Assembly: GCA_030591795.1 (NCBI GenBank)
Contig: JAUVAJ010000070.1
Coordinates: 1-7,672 of the forward strand
Origin: Desulfuromonadales bacterium
GTDB taxonomy: Bacteria > Desulfobacterota > Desulfuromonadia > Desulfuromonadales > UBA2294
Reading direction: 5' to 3'
Length of the DNA stretch: 7,672 nucleotides
This document shows positions 1 to 6,769 of the stretch, piece by piece. Under the pieces are notes generated by a model. The model was given only the letters and a program-made list of their open reading frames with translations. It was not told where the DNA came from and made no database searches. Every line of letters begins with the position of its first letter. The first letter of the stretch is position 1. A program made the position numbers and the translations under genes.

Positions 1-824
1 ACCCGGAAGGGGGAGTGGTCGATGATGTCACCTTGTACCGTTTTGCCACCGACCGGTTCATGTTCTGTGTCAATGCGGCCAATATTGATAAGGATTTTGC
101 CTGGATGCAGAAGGTGCTGACCGATGGCGCATTCGCAAACGTCCAATTGACGAATCGAAGTCCGGAATTTGGCCAACTGGCGTTGCAGGGGCCGAAGGCA
201 GAAGCTATCCTGGCCCGGTTGACCGCTGCCGATCTGGGCAAACTGGTCTATTATCACTTTATCGAAGGCGAAGTGGCCGGCGTTCCGGCGATCATTTCCC
301 GTACTGGTTACACCGGCGAAGACGGTTTTGAATTGTACTTTGCCGCCGAAAAAGCTGAAACAATCTGGACGCAACTGCTTGAGGCCGGCACCGATGATGG
401 CCTTGTGCCGATCGGTCTCGGCGCACGTGATACCTTGCGCCTGGAGAAAAAATATGCTCTGTATGGGCATGAGTTGTCCGAGTCAATTACACCACTTGAA
501 GCCGGCCTCGGCTGGATCACCAAACTCGACAAACCCTCGTTCATTGGCCGACCGGTGCTAAAGGCGATGAAGGAGCAGGGTGTGCCGCGACGGCTGGTTG
601 CCATCAAGATGCAAGAGAAGGGTATCCCGCGCGACGAATACCCGGTATTTGCTGATGGCAAGGAAGTAGGTGTCGTTACCAGCGGTACCATGTCTCCGCT
701 GTTGAAGGTCGGGATTGCTCTGGCCCTGGTTGAATCATCTTCGGCTGCCATTGGCACTGCGGTCGAGATCGGCATCCGCCAACGTCGTGTGGCGGCTGAA
801 ATTATTAAGCCCCCATTTGTCTGA
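1..824 (+). CDS. gcvT: Glycine cleavage system T protein (aminomethyltransferase), 5'-truncated by the window edge
   Basis: GcvT is the cytoplasmic folate-dependent aminomethyltransferase. It releases ammonia from the aminomethyl group carried on lipoyl-GcvH and passes the one-carbon unit to tetrahydrofolate as 5,10-methylene-THF. The frame is open from the first complete codon (position 3) to TGA at 822-824, giving 273 visible residues. The family is usually about 360 residues, so roughly 90 N-terminal residues lie outside the window. Family hallmarks are visible: PEGGVVDDVTLYRF right at the edge, whose Asp pair lies in the conserved GG(V/I)xDD folate-site motif; SRTGYTGEDGFEL at nt 297-335; GLGARDTLRLE at 414-446; and the C-terminal barrel ending near IKPPFV. 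The GTG at 15 is internal, because the conserved motif continues upstream of it. It is the first visible gene of a gcvT-H-PA-PB operon, 49 bp before gcvH. Identification is secure; the true start cannot be seen. Confidence 0.97.
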   Translation, partial: PEGGVVDDVTLYRFATDRFMFCVNAANIDKDFAWMQKVLTDGAFANVQLTNRSPEFGQLALQGPKAEAILARLTAADLGKLVYYHFIEGEVAGVPAIISRTGYTGEDGFELYFAAEKAETIWTQLLEAGTDDGLVPIGLGARDTLRLEKKYALYGHELSESITPLEAGLGWITKLDKPSFIGRPVLKAMKEQGVPRRLVAIKMQEKGIPRDEYPVFADGKEVGVVTSGTMSPLLKVGIALALVESSSAAIGTAVEIGIRQRRVAAEIIKPPFV

Positions 825-862
825 CTCAAGAGACAGGTAGTTTACCGCAGATATTTAAGTTC

Positions 863-868
863 AGGAGG
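863..868 (+). promoter_or_regulatory. Ribosome binding site of gcvH
   Basis: AGGAGG lies 5 nt before the ATG at 874. It is a near-perfect anti-Shine-Dalgarno match and fixes the gcvH start. This is the strongest ribosome binding site in the operon, which fits H protein being the shuttle needed in stoichiometric excess. Confidence 0.9.
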
Positions 869-873
869 AAGCT

Positions 874-1260
874 ATGGAATTTCCAGAAGAGTTTAAGTAC
901 ACCGAAGAGCATGAATGGATTCAGATCGAAGAAGATGTTGTGACTATCGGGATCACTGATTTTGCCCAGGATGCCCTGGGGGATATTGTTTTTGTCGAAC
1001 TGCCGGAGGTCGGCTATCAGGCCGAGGCGGGCAAGACCTTCGGTGTCGTCGAATCAGTCAAGGCCGTGTCTGATATTTATTCTCCGGTTTCCGGTGAAGT
1101 GGTTGAGGTCAACGAAGAGTTGCCGGATACCCCGGAACTGGTTAACTCGTCACCTTATGAAGGTGCCTGGATGCTCAAGATCAAGTTGTCTAATTTGGCT
1201 GAACTGGATGGCCTGCTTGATGCTGATGCCTATCAGGCGTTTGTCAAAGAGCAGAGCTGA
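874..1260 (+). CDS. gcvH: Glycine cleavage system H protein (lipoyl carrier)
   Basis: GcvH is the small lipoylated shuttle protein. Its lipoyl arm accepts the aminomethyl group from glycine at the P protein, presents it to GcvT, and is then reoxidised by dihydrolipoamide dehydrogenase. The product is 128 residues, a normal family length. The start region has the typical KYTEEHEW motif (residues 8-15). The lipoyl domain follows, with [21 protein letters not shown] around residues 27-47. The lipoylation site is in [19 protein letters not shown], where Lys63 is the expected modified residue. The C-terminal half has the usual [14 protein letters not shown] region. The start is fixed by AGGAGG five bases upstream. 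The gene sits between gcvT and gcvPA, as in many gcv operons. Lipoylation enzymes and dihydrolipoamide dehydrogenase are not in this window. No unusual residues are seen. Confidence 0.98.
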   Translation: MEFPEEFKYTEEHEWIQIEEDVVTIGITDFAQDALGDIVFVELPEVGYQAEAGKTFGVVESVKAVSDIYSPVSGEVVEVNEELPDTPELVNSSPYEGAWMLKIKLSNLAELDGLLDADAYQAFVKEQS

Positions 1261-1267
1261 ATTTTAG

Positions 1268-1285
1268 ACAGTAAGGCATTACTGT
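1268..1285 (+). other. Short perfect hairpin in the gcvH-gcvPA spacer
   Basis: ACAGTAA and TTACTGT form a perfect 7-bp inverted repeat around a 4-nt GGCA loop, 7 bp past the gcvH stop codon. It is followed by TGTTT, which is a poor U-tract. It could be a weak terminator, an RNA-processing or stability element that raises gcvTH relative to gcvP, or a protein-binding dyad. The sequence alone does not decide. The spacer is the longest in the operon, 100 bp to the gcvPA start. Confidence 0.45.
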
Positions 1286-1346
1286 TGTTTAGCCTGTTAA
1301 TAAAACACCTGTCGTCGCGGTCTCGTACACGTTCATGTGCCCGACG

Positions 1347-1351
1347 AGGAG
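1347..1351 (+). promoter_or_regulatory. Ribosome binding site of gcvPA, deciding the start at 1361
   Basis: AGGAG at 1347-1351 lies 9 nt before the ATG at 1361. The upstream in-frame GTG at 1337 has no purine-rich sequence in front of it, and the Shine-Dalgarno sequence falls inside the extra codons it would add. The ATG at 1361 also gives the usual family N terminus (MRYIPHTEED). CGACGA at 1342-1347, next to the site, can pair with TCGTCG at 1312-1317, but this is a weak six-base match. Confidence 0.75.
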
Positions 1352-1360
1352 ACTATTGCC

Positions 1361-2710
1361 ATGCGGTACATCCCTCATACCGAGGAAGATATTCAGCAGA
1401 TGCTGGCTGGGATCGGCGTAAGCACAGTCGATGATCTGTTCTCTGAAGTTCCGTCTGATCTGCGCCTGAAACGTGGTATGGATCTGCCTGAAGCTCTCTC
1501 TGAGACTGAGTTGTTGCGGAACCTGAAGGAGTTGGCCTCGGTTAACGCAACTGCAGAAAGCCATCTCTCGTTTCTCGGTGGTGGTGCCTACAATCACTTT
1601 ATACCCTCAGTAATTGATCAACTGGTCTCCCGTAGTGAATTTTACACCGCTTACACGCCGTACCAACCGGAGATTAGTCAAGGGACACTGCAGGCGATTT
1701 TTGAATACCAGACGCTGATTTGTCAGTTGACCGGCATGGATGTCAGCAATGCCTCAATGTACGACGGTGCGTCAGCGACCGCCGAGGCGGTGTTGATGGC
1801 TGCTCGGGCAACCCGCCGCAAGCAGATTCTGGTCGCCACAAGTCTGCACCCGGAGTACCGCGAGACTATTACGACCTACTGTCGTTACCTCGGCATGGAT
1901 CTGATTGAGATTCCGTTTGCTGAAAACGGCCAGATCGATACGTTAGAACTGTCGAACCAGCTGAGTAAAGAGACCGCCGCGATCATTGTCGGCTATCCGA
2001 ACTTTTTCGGGGTGGTTGAAGACCTCGGTGCGCTCGCCGGACTGGCGCACGAACAGGGAGCCTTGCTGGTGTCAGCCGTTGCTGAACCGATCGCGCTCGG
2101 TCTGCTCAAGTCTCCCGGTGAACTCGGTGCCGATATTGTTATTGGTGAAGGCCAGAGTTTCGGGATGCCGGTCTCCTTCGGCGGCCCCGGCGTCGGCTTC
2201 TTTGCCGCTAAACAGAAAACCGTTCGTTCCATGCCGGGACGGTTGATCGGAGCGACCAAAGATAGTCAGGGCAAAACCGGTTACGTGCTGACTCTGGCGA
2301 CGCGTGAGCAGCATATCCGCCGTGAGAAGGCGACATCCAATATCTGTTCGAATCAGGGGATGTGTGCCCTGATGGCTGCGATGTATCTCTCCATCGTCGG
2401 TAAAAAGGGGATCCGGGAAATCGCGGAACAGAATCTGGCCAAGGCGACTTACGCTCGCGAGGCGATTGCGGCATTGCCTGAATTCAGCATCCCGTTCGAT
2501 GCGCCAATCTTCAATGAGTTTGTGGTTGAATCAACCATACCGCTCGATTCACTGTTTGCCCGACTCGAAGCGTTGAAGATCCTTGGCGGTATTTCGCTTG
2601 CCCGTTTTTATGACGGCATGGACAACCGTTTTCTGGTTTGCGTCACCGAACAGCATCGTCGTGAAGATATTGATGTGCTGGTCACAGCTTTGAAAGGGGG
2701 TGCCGCATGA
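1361..2710 (+). CDS. gcvPA: Glycine dehydrogenase (decarboxylating) subunit 1, P protein N-terminal half
   Basis: This is the first subunit of the two-subunit P protein. With GcvPB it decarboxylates glycine and transfers the remaining aminomethyl group to the lipoyl arm of GcvH. The product is 449 residues from the ATG at 1361, matching the usual size of about 450. Conserved blocks include FLGGGAYNHFIP (residues about 71-82), YTPYQPEISQGTLQ (98-111), YDGASATAEA (about 134-143), and the glycine-rich SFGGPGVGFFA segment further on. The protein has a PLP-transferase type I fold but lacks the PLP lysine, as expected for this half; that residue is in GcvPB. A GTG 24 nt upstream would add eight residues, but the ribosome binding site and family N terminus favour 1361. 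Its TGA overlaps the gcvPB ATG by 4 nt, consistent with coupled, equimolar synthesis. The split form is common in anaerobes, Gram-positives and archaea, while E. coli has one fused GcvP. Confidence 0.97.
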   Translation: MRYIPHTEEDIQQMLAGIGVSTVDDLFSEVPSDLRLKRGMDLPEALSETELLRNLKELASVNATAESHLSFLGGGAYNHFIPSVIDQLVSRSEFYTAYTPYQPEISQGTLQAIFEYQTLICQLTGMDVSNASMYDGASATAEAVLMAARATRRKQILVATSLHPEYRETITTYCRYLGMDLIEIPFAENGQIDTLELSNQLSKETAAIIVGYPNFFGVVEDLGALAGLAHEQGALLVSAVAEPIALGLLKSPGELGADIVIGEGQSFGMPVSFGGPGVGFFAAKQKTVRSMPGRLIGATKDSQGKTGYVLTLATREQHIRREKATSNICSNQGMCALMAAMYLSIVGKKGIREIAEQNLAKATYAREAIAALPEFSIPFDAPIFNEFVVESTIPLDSLFARLEALKILGGISLARFYDGMDNRFLVCVTEQHRREDIDVLVTALKGGAA

Positions 2711-4179
2711 GCCGCGTTGGAACCAGTGGTCTGCAACTGAATGAGAAACTGATCTTTGAGCACTCCGATCCAGGTCGCCGTGGATACAGTCTGCCGAAAC
2801 TCGATGTGCCTGAAGCACAACTGCCGGAGGCAATGACCCGAGCTGAAGTGACCGGCTTTCCGGAAGTCTCGGAGGTTGATGTGGTGCGACATTATACTCG
2901 CCTGTCGACCTGGAACTACGGGGTAGATTCCGGCTTTTATCCGCTCGGCAGTTGCACCATGAAGTACAACCCGAAGGTAAATGAAACGGCTGCCCGTATT
3001 GCCGGGCTGGCCGGTTGCCACCCTTATACACCTGAACATCTGAGCCAGGGCGCTCTGAAGCTGATGTTCGACCTGCAGATCGCTTTGGCGGAAATTTCCG
3101 GTTTTTCAGCCGTTACCTTGCAACCGGCTGCCGGTGCACATGGTGAACTGGCCGGAATGCTGATGATTCGTGCCTGGCATGAAGCAAAAGGAAGTAAGCG
3201 GAGTAAGGTGCTGATCCCTGATACGGCGCACGGAACCAATCCGGCGACGGCAGCCCTGTGTGGCTATGATGTTGTGCCGATCGAGTCGGGTGGCTCCGGT
3301 GTGTTGACCGCCGAGACCGTAGCGGAATTTATGAACGATGACGTTGCCGCGTTGATGGTGACCAACCCGAATACTCTCGGCCTGTTTGAGTCCGACATCA
3401 AGAAAATTTGTGACATCGTGCATGAAGGTGGTGGTCTGGTCTACTGCGACGGTGCGAATCTTAATGCCCTGATGGGGATTGCCCGGCCAGGTGACATGGG
3501 GATCGATGTCATGCATTTCAATCTGCACAAGACCTTTTCGACCCCGCACGGTGGTGGCGGCCCCGGTTCCGGTCCGGTCGGTGTAGCCGACAGGCTGTTG
3601 CCTTACCTGCCGACACCGGTTGTCGTACAAAACGGCAACAGTTACGGACTCGACTTCGATCGTCCGGAATCGATCGGCCGTCTGCGCTCATTTTACGGCA
3701 ATTTCGGCATCATGGTTCGCGCCTGGGCGTATATCCTGAGCCTGGGCGCTGACGGGTTGAAGTTTGCCAGCGAGATGGCTGTGCTCAATGCCAACTATAT
3801 TCGTGCCCGGCTGGAAGATAGTTATTATCTGCCGCACAAACATCGGTCGTTACATGAAGTGGTGTTCAGTGACCGGGATCTGCCGAATGATTGCCACACC
3901 CTCGATGTTGCCAAGCGGTTGATCGACTACGGCTATCATCCACCGACCATCTATTTCCCGTTGGTAGTCAAGGGGGCGATTATGATTGAGCCGACCGAGA
4001 CTGAAAGCAAAGAGATCCTCGATGAGTTTTGTGATGCCATGCTGGCGATTGCCAAAGAGGCGGCCGAGGAGCCGGATCTGTTGCATGCTGCTCCGACAGT
4101 GACCAGGATTGGCCGTCTGGATGAAACCGGTGCGGCGCGGCAACCGTGTCTCTGTTGGTTACCGGAAGATTACGAATGA
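2707..4179 (+). CDS. gcvPB: Glycine dehydrogenase (decarboxylating) subunit 2, PLP-binding half of P protein
   Basis: This is the catalytic PLP-carrying subunit of the split P protein. It partners GcvPA and hands aminomethyl groups to GcvH. The product is 490 residues, a normal length. Visible hallmarks are DSGFYPLGSCTMKYNPK (residues about 74-90), LQPAAGAHGELAG (138-150), DTAHGTNPATA (172-182), and the PLP site HFNLHKTFSTPHGGGGPGSG (270-289), in which Lys275 (codon 3529-3531) is the expected Schiff-base lysine ahead of the glycine-rich loop. The ATG overlaps the gcvPA stop (ATGA). A GGGGG-containing purine run at 2693-2700, inside the gcvPA 3' end, serves as Shine-Dalgarno with 6-nt spacing. 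A strong hairpin terminator follows 8 bp after the stop, so gcvPB appears to end the operon. Nothing in the sequence suggests loss of function. Confidence 0.98.
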   Translation: MSRVGTSGLQLNEKLIFEHSDPGRRGYSLPKLDVPEAQLPEAMTRAEVTGFPEVSEVDVVRHYTRLSTWNYGVDSGFYPLGSCTMKYNPKVNETAARIAGLAGCHPYTPEHLSQGALKLMFDLQIALAEISGFSAVTLQPAAGAHGELAGMLMIRAWHEAKGSKRSKVLIPDTAHGTNPATAALCGYDVVPIESGGSGVLTAETVAEFMNDDVAALMVTNPNTLGLFESDIKKICDIVHEGGGLVYCDGANLNALMGIARPGDMGIDVMHFNLHKTFSTPHGGGGPGSGPVGVADRLLPYLPTPVVVQNGNSYGLDFDRPESIGRLRSFYGNFGIMVRAWAYILSLGADGLKFASEMAVLNANYIRARLEDSYYLPHKHRSLHEVVFSDRDLPNDCHTLDVAKRLIDYGYHPPTIYFPLVVKGAIMIEPTETESKEILDEFCDAMLAIAKEAAEEPDLLHAAPTVTRIGRLDETGAARQPCLCWLPEDYE

Positions 4180-4187
4180 TGCTTACG

Positions 4188-4213
4188 AAAAGGTCCGGTT
4201 GCTCGGGCCTTTT
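4188..4213 (+). terminator. Rho-independent-type terminator of the gcv operon
   Basis: AAAAGGTCCG (4188-4197) pairs with CGGGCCTTTT (4204-4213) around a 6-nt loop, giving a 10-bp stem with one T-G wobble and a GC-rich core. The right arm ends in TTTT and is followed by CTGTTTG, so the U-tract is short but present. It starts 8 bp after the gcvPB stop codon. The opposite strand also ends in a T-run, but no gene converges on it here. Confidence 0.85.
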
Positions 4214-4241
4214 CTGTTTGTGGTTGTCTGTAATGATGCTT

Positions 4242-4247
4242 AAGGAG
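4242..4247 (+). promoter_or_regulatory. Ribosome binding site supporting a TTG start
   Basis: AAGGAG lies 7 nt before TTG at 4255. No in-frame ATG or GTG lies close by, and the family N terminus begins near here, so this site selects the TTG start codon of the thioesterase gene. Confidence 0.8.
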
Positions 4248-4254
4248 TGACAGA

Positions 4255-5007
4255 TTGAGTGAGTTGCCGGTTATTTATGAGACTGACTACATCGTGCGCA
4301 GCTACGAGATTGACACCAATGGCCGTGTCCGTCCGCTGACGCTGCTTAATTATCTACAGGATGCTGCGGGTGAACATGCCGCTCGGCTCGGTTTGTCGGT
4401 GCTGGATTTATTTAAAAGGGATCTGACCTGGGTGCTGTCGCGTTACCATGTTAGATTTCATACGTTTCCGTCCGTACATAGCCGTATCCGGCTCAAGACC
4501 TGGCCGTCGGGACGTGAAGGGCGTTTTGCCCTGCGTGAATTTCAGCTGCACGATGAAGCTGGAACGCCGGTTGTCAGCGCCAGCACCTCCTGGATGTTAC
4601 TTGATCTCAAGACGCGCCGTCCGGTTCGGGTCGACGAACATCTGCCTGATCTGCCGATCGATACGACCCGTGCCATTGCGGACCAATTCCATTCGCTGCC
4701 GCAATTGCCTGAGGTGAGTTGCGAATTGCCGTTTCGGGTGCGCCATGGTGATGTCGATCTGAACAATCATGTCAATAACGTGGTCTACGTTGATTGGGCT
4801 CTGGAGACATTACCGGCGGATCTGATCGGCAAACTGCAACCGGCGTCGGTCGAAATCACCTACCGGGCGGAATCTTATTATGGTGACCGGATTATCTCGC
4901 GGAGTATGTTTACAGCAGAGGACTCATCGGTAAGTCTGCATCAACTCGTAAGTGAAACAACCGGCAAAGAGGTTGCCCGTTTACGGGTGGAGTGGCAAAA
5001 AGAGTGA
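4255..5007 (+). CDS. Acyl-ACP thioesterase (FatA/FatB-like, two hotdog domains)
   Basis: Enzymes of this family (acyl-ACP thioesterase, Pfam PF01643) hydrolyse acyl-ACP to free fatty acid and ACP in the cytoplasm. The product is 250 residues, typical of bacterial members, with two tandem hotdog folds. The N-terminal domain shows YEIDTNGRVRPLTLLNYLQD (residues 17-36), with the hotdog helix and LTWVLSRYHV after it. The C-terminal domain carries FRVRHGDVDLNNHVNNVVYV (160-179). Asp168, Asn170 and His172 match the D-x-N-x-H catalytic motif of plant FatB. Glu206 in YRAES matches the plant catalytic Glu, and the neighbouring Cys of plants is Ser207 here. The start is TTG with AAGGAG upstream. It lies 75 bp after gcvPB, beyond a terminator, so it is probably transcribed separately, though no clear promoter is visible. 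The chain-length preference cannot be read from the sequence. A looser hotdog thioesterase is the main alternative. Confidence 0.9.
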   Translation: MSELPVIYETDYIVRSYEIDTNGRVRPLTLLNYLQDAAGEHAARLGLSVLDLFKRDLTWVLSRYHVRFHTFPSVHSRIRLKTWPSGREGRFALREFQLHDEAGTPVVSASTSWMLLDLKTRRPVRVDEHLPDLPIDTTRAIADQFHSLPQLPEVSCELPFRVRHGDVDLNNHVNNVVYVDWALETLPADLIGKLQPASVEITYRAESYYGDRIISRSMFTAEDSSVSLHQLVSETTGKEVARLRVEWQKE

Positions 5008-5021
5008 CATTTTGTGTTTGC

Positions 5022-5098
5022 TTGTCATCTCGACCGACGGGAGAGATCGATGTGTTCAACTTATAATAGAAGATTTCTCTCTACGTTCGAAATGACAA
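5022..5098. repeat. REP/MITE-like palindromic element, copy 1
   Basis: This is an imperfect inverted repeat about 77 bp long with ends TTGTCAT and ATGACAA. The outer 27 nt of each arm match at 21 of 27 positions, with GAGAGATC on the left facing GATTTCTCTC on the right. The middle of about 23 nt is AT-rich and unpaired. It lies 14 bp after the thioesterase stop and could fold into a hairpin in RNA or single-stranded DNA. Its arms match copy 2 at 24 of 27 positions each, while the centres differ. It has no coding capacity and resembles dispersed REP-type elements with TGTCAT(T/C)TCGA ends. Whether it also acts as a terminator is unknown. Confidence 0.8.
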
Positions 5099-5142
5099 AA
5101 CTGGACATTGTTGCAAACTAAAAACAACTGCATTTTTACTGT

Positions 5143-5223
5143 TTGTCATCTCGATCAACGAGAGAGATCTTGGGTTTAATTTTTGAGAATGAGAAAAATT
5201 TCTCTCTGAGTTCGAAATGACAA
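5143..5223. repeat. REP/MITE-like palindromic element, copy 2
   Basis: This is a second copy of the same palindrome in the same orientation, about 81 bp, with ends TTGTCAT and ATGACAA (extendable by one T/A pair on each side). Its arms share 24 of 27 positions with each arm of copy 1. Its centre differs and contains GAGAAAAATTTCTC (5191-5204), a small extra dyad. It begins 44 bp after copy 1 ends and finishes 8 bp from the stop codon of the DUF362/ferredoxin gene on the other strand. The AT-rich linker between the copies (5099-5142) shows no gene. Confidence 0.8.
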
Positions 5224-5231
5224 ATATCTAC

Positions 5232-6377
5232 TTATTTGTTCTTGTTATATAAAAACTGACTTATCCTGAGCAATATCCCTTGTTTCGTTACTATAGCCCC
5301 ATCCGGACAAAGCTCCTGACAGCAAAAACAGCGAATACACTGTTTATCGTCGATCTGTAATCGATTGTTCTCGATCGTCATAATTTGTGGCGGACAGGCC
5401 TCGACACAGATGCCGCAGCGTTTACATTTTTCATGCGCGACTTCGGGTCGGGCGGTAAGGCTACGGCGTAACGGTTTTTTAAGAAAGCCCGGCAGACGGA
5501 AATTGAGGTCGGAGCTCTGAGCTGGCTTGAAGGACGCAGGCCGAAGGCTCGATGGTGCTGTGCCGATGATTTCGATCTCTTCCAACCTGGCACCGGGGCG
5601 TTCCGTTTTACGGGCGACAACCTGAGTCCAGACCGAATCTGGTTTGAGGCCGAGGAGGTCACAAGCTACGGTGTCGATCGCCAGTTCATTGCTGCCAGCC
5701 ATTAATGCGCCGATCTGCACCGGGTCGCCACTTCCTGGGCCATTCCCCTCCATACCGACAATGCCATCGACGATCGTTAATGCCGGGTTGATGAACTCGG
5801 CCAACTCGAGCAGCATCAACGCAAAGTATTCCTTGCTGGTGCCAGCCTGCAGATGCAGACGTGGCTTACGCATGCCAACCACGGCGCCGAACAGGTTCTT
5901 GACCCCGCAGGTCATCCCCATCATCTGGTGCGTTTTCAGCTTTGGCAGGTTGATAATCACCTCGGCATTGAGAATATCCCGCGCTAGTTCCAGGTGGTGA
6001 AATGTACCGGACTTAGTTGCCACATTGACTGATTCTGTAAATGGCGTGAATTCGACGCCGGTCTCCTGTATTACATCCCAGATGCCGCACTTTCTGGCTA
6101 CCTGTTCCGGGCGGCCGATACCGGGCGAATCGCCGACCAGAACAATACCGTCGGCTTCCTGCACCAGCTGGATGACACCTCTTACAATTTCCGGGTGCGT
6201 TGTAACCGCATTCTCTGGCGGTTTGCCGGAGAGCATATTTGGCTTGAGCAATACCTTTTGTCCCGGTTTGACAAACGCCTGCATACCGCCAAGTGGCTCA
6301 AGTAGAAGACGAAGTTGTTGCAGGAGAGTGTCGGGCTGGTAATCGGTCGCTGCCTGAAGAGAAACCAGGTGCTTCAT
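5232..6377 (-). CDS. DUF362 domain protein with C-terminal 2[4Fe-4S] ferredoxin domain
   Basis: The protein is 381 residues, probably cytoplasmic and an electron-transfer or iron-sulfur protein of unknown substrate. The N-terminal two-thirds is a DUF362 domain: VLLKPNMLSG (residues 42-51), TTHPEIVRGVI (59-69), VGDSPGIG (81-88), and the hallmark NLPKLKTHQMMGMTCGVKNL (143-162) followed by FGAVVG. A VDGIVGMEGNGPGSGDP segment (203-219) follows. The C terminus is a bacterial-type ferredoxin with CKRCGICVEACPP (Cys 318, 321, 324, 328) and CIRCFCCQELCP (Cys 347, 350, 353, 357, plus an extra Cys352), enough for two [4Fe-4S] clusters. The ATG overlaps the upstream yjbQ stop by 4 nt (ATGA on the minus strand), with AGGA 10 nt upstream. 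It is the last gene of the minus-strand operon, with a palindromic repeat just after its stop. The domain architecture is common in anaerobes, but I know of no assigned reaction. Confidence 0.93.
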   Translation of the reverse strand: MKHLVSLQAATDYQPDTLLQQLRLLLEPLGGMQAFVKPGQKVLLKPNMLSGKPPENAVTTHPEIVRGVIQLVQEADGIVLVGDSPGIGRPEQVARKCGIWDVIQETGVEFTPFTESVNVATKSGTFHHLELARDILNAEVIINLPKLKTHQMMGMTCGVKNLFGAVVGMRKPRLHLQAGTSKEYFALMLLELAEFINPALTIVDGIVGMEGNGPGSGDPVQIGALMAGSNELAIDTVACDLLGLKPDSVWTQVVARKTERPGARLEEIEIIGTAPSSLRPASFKPAQSSDLNFRLPGFLKKPLRRSLTARPEVAHEKCKRCGICVEACPPQIMTIENNRLQIDDKQCIRCFCCQELCPDGAIVTKQGILLRISQFLYNKNK

Positions 6378-6769
6378 GACGGGATGATCCTGATCTGTAG
6401 CTGGCGGCGCCGTGGGCCGTCGAATTCACAAAAGTAGAGCCCTTGCCAGGTGCCAAGGATGAGCTGACCATTTTCGAGCGGAATGGTCTCACTGCAGCCG
6501 AACAGAGAACTTTTTACATGGGCGGCGCTGTTCCCCTCTGCGTGGCGATATCCGTCTTCAAGTGGAACCATACAGTTGAGAATTTTCAGCATGTCATGCA
6601 CAACATCCGGATCGGCATTTTCATTTATAGTAACTGCGGCAGTGGTGTGCGGTGTAAACAGGTGAACGATACCGTCTGTGACGCCGCTTGCGGCAACCTC
6701 GCTTTGCACGCGACCGGTCACCTCAATCATTTCATTGGTATGGTTGGTCTGTATCTCAATCGCTGGCAT
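6374..6769 (-). CDS. yjbQ: YjbQ/UPF0047 family protein (secondary thiamine-phosphate synthase family)
   Basis: The protein is 131 residues, close to the usual length of about 130-140 for this small, widely conserved single-domain cytoplasmic family. Motifs are well kept: HLFTPHTTAAVTINENADPD (residues 36-55), DGYRHAEGNSAAHVKSSLFG (72-91), and GTWQGLYFCEFDGPR (106-120). The conserved His41, Glu50, Asn51, Asp53, His76, Glu78, Asn80 and His84 form the likely metal and active-site cluster. E. coli YjbQ has weak thiamine-phosphate synthase activity, which gives the family its name, but the physiological role is unsettled. No thiamine genes occur nearby, so the context does not support that role here. 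Its start overlaps the end of the hydrolase gene by 14 nt, and its stop overlaps the DUF362 start by 4 nt. The Shine-Dalgarno sequence is weak (AGAAG), which suggests coupled translation. Confidence 0.95.
   Translation of the reverse strand: MPAIEIQTNHTNEMIEVTGRVQSEVAASGVTDGIVHLFTPHTTAAVTINENADPDVVHDMLKILNCMVPLEDGYRHAEGNSAAHVKSSLFGCSETIPLENGQLILGTWQGLYFCEFDGPRRRQLQIRIIPS

Noticed and set aside
308..829. 173-codon open frame on the minus strand opposite gcvT
   Set aside because: It is fully antisense to a clearly conserved gcvT. Its product is Ser/Pro/Arg-rich without recognisable motifs, as expected of a codon-bias shadow.
825..873. Glycine riboswitch or internal promoter in the gcvT-gcvH gap
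   Set aside because: The gap is 49 bp, too short for a glycine aptamer, and shows only a ribosome binding site. A riboswitch would be expected upstream of gcvT, outside the window.
2549..3039. Two overlapping minus-strand open frames across the gcvPA-gcvPB junction
   Set aside because: Both are antisense to strongly conserved genes, overlap each other, and have low-complexity composition without recognisable domains.
3106..3630. 174-codon open frame on the minus strand opposite gcvPB
   Set aside because: It lies within the conserved catalytic part of gcvPB, including the PLP-lysine region. It has no family motifs and no plausible ribosome binding context, so it is a shadow frame.
5022..5223. 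CRISPR-like array reading of the spaced repeats at 5022-5223
   Set aside because: There are only two units, each an internally palindromic element of about 80 bp with diverged copies. There is no set of short identical repeats with regular spacers and no cas gene nearby.
5644..6342. Two plus-strand open frames opposite the DUF362 gene
   Set aside because: They are antisense to a protein with clear DUF362 motifs, and their translations look like random Ser/Pro-rich sequence.
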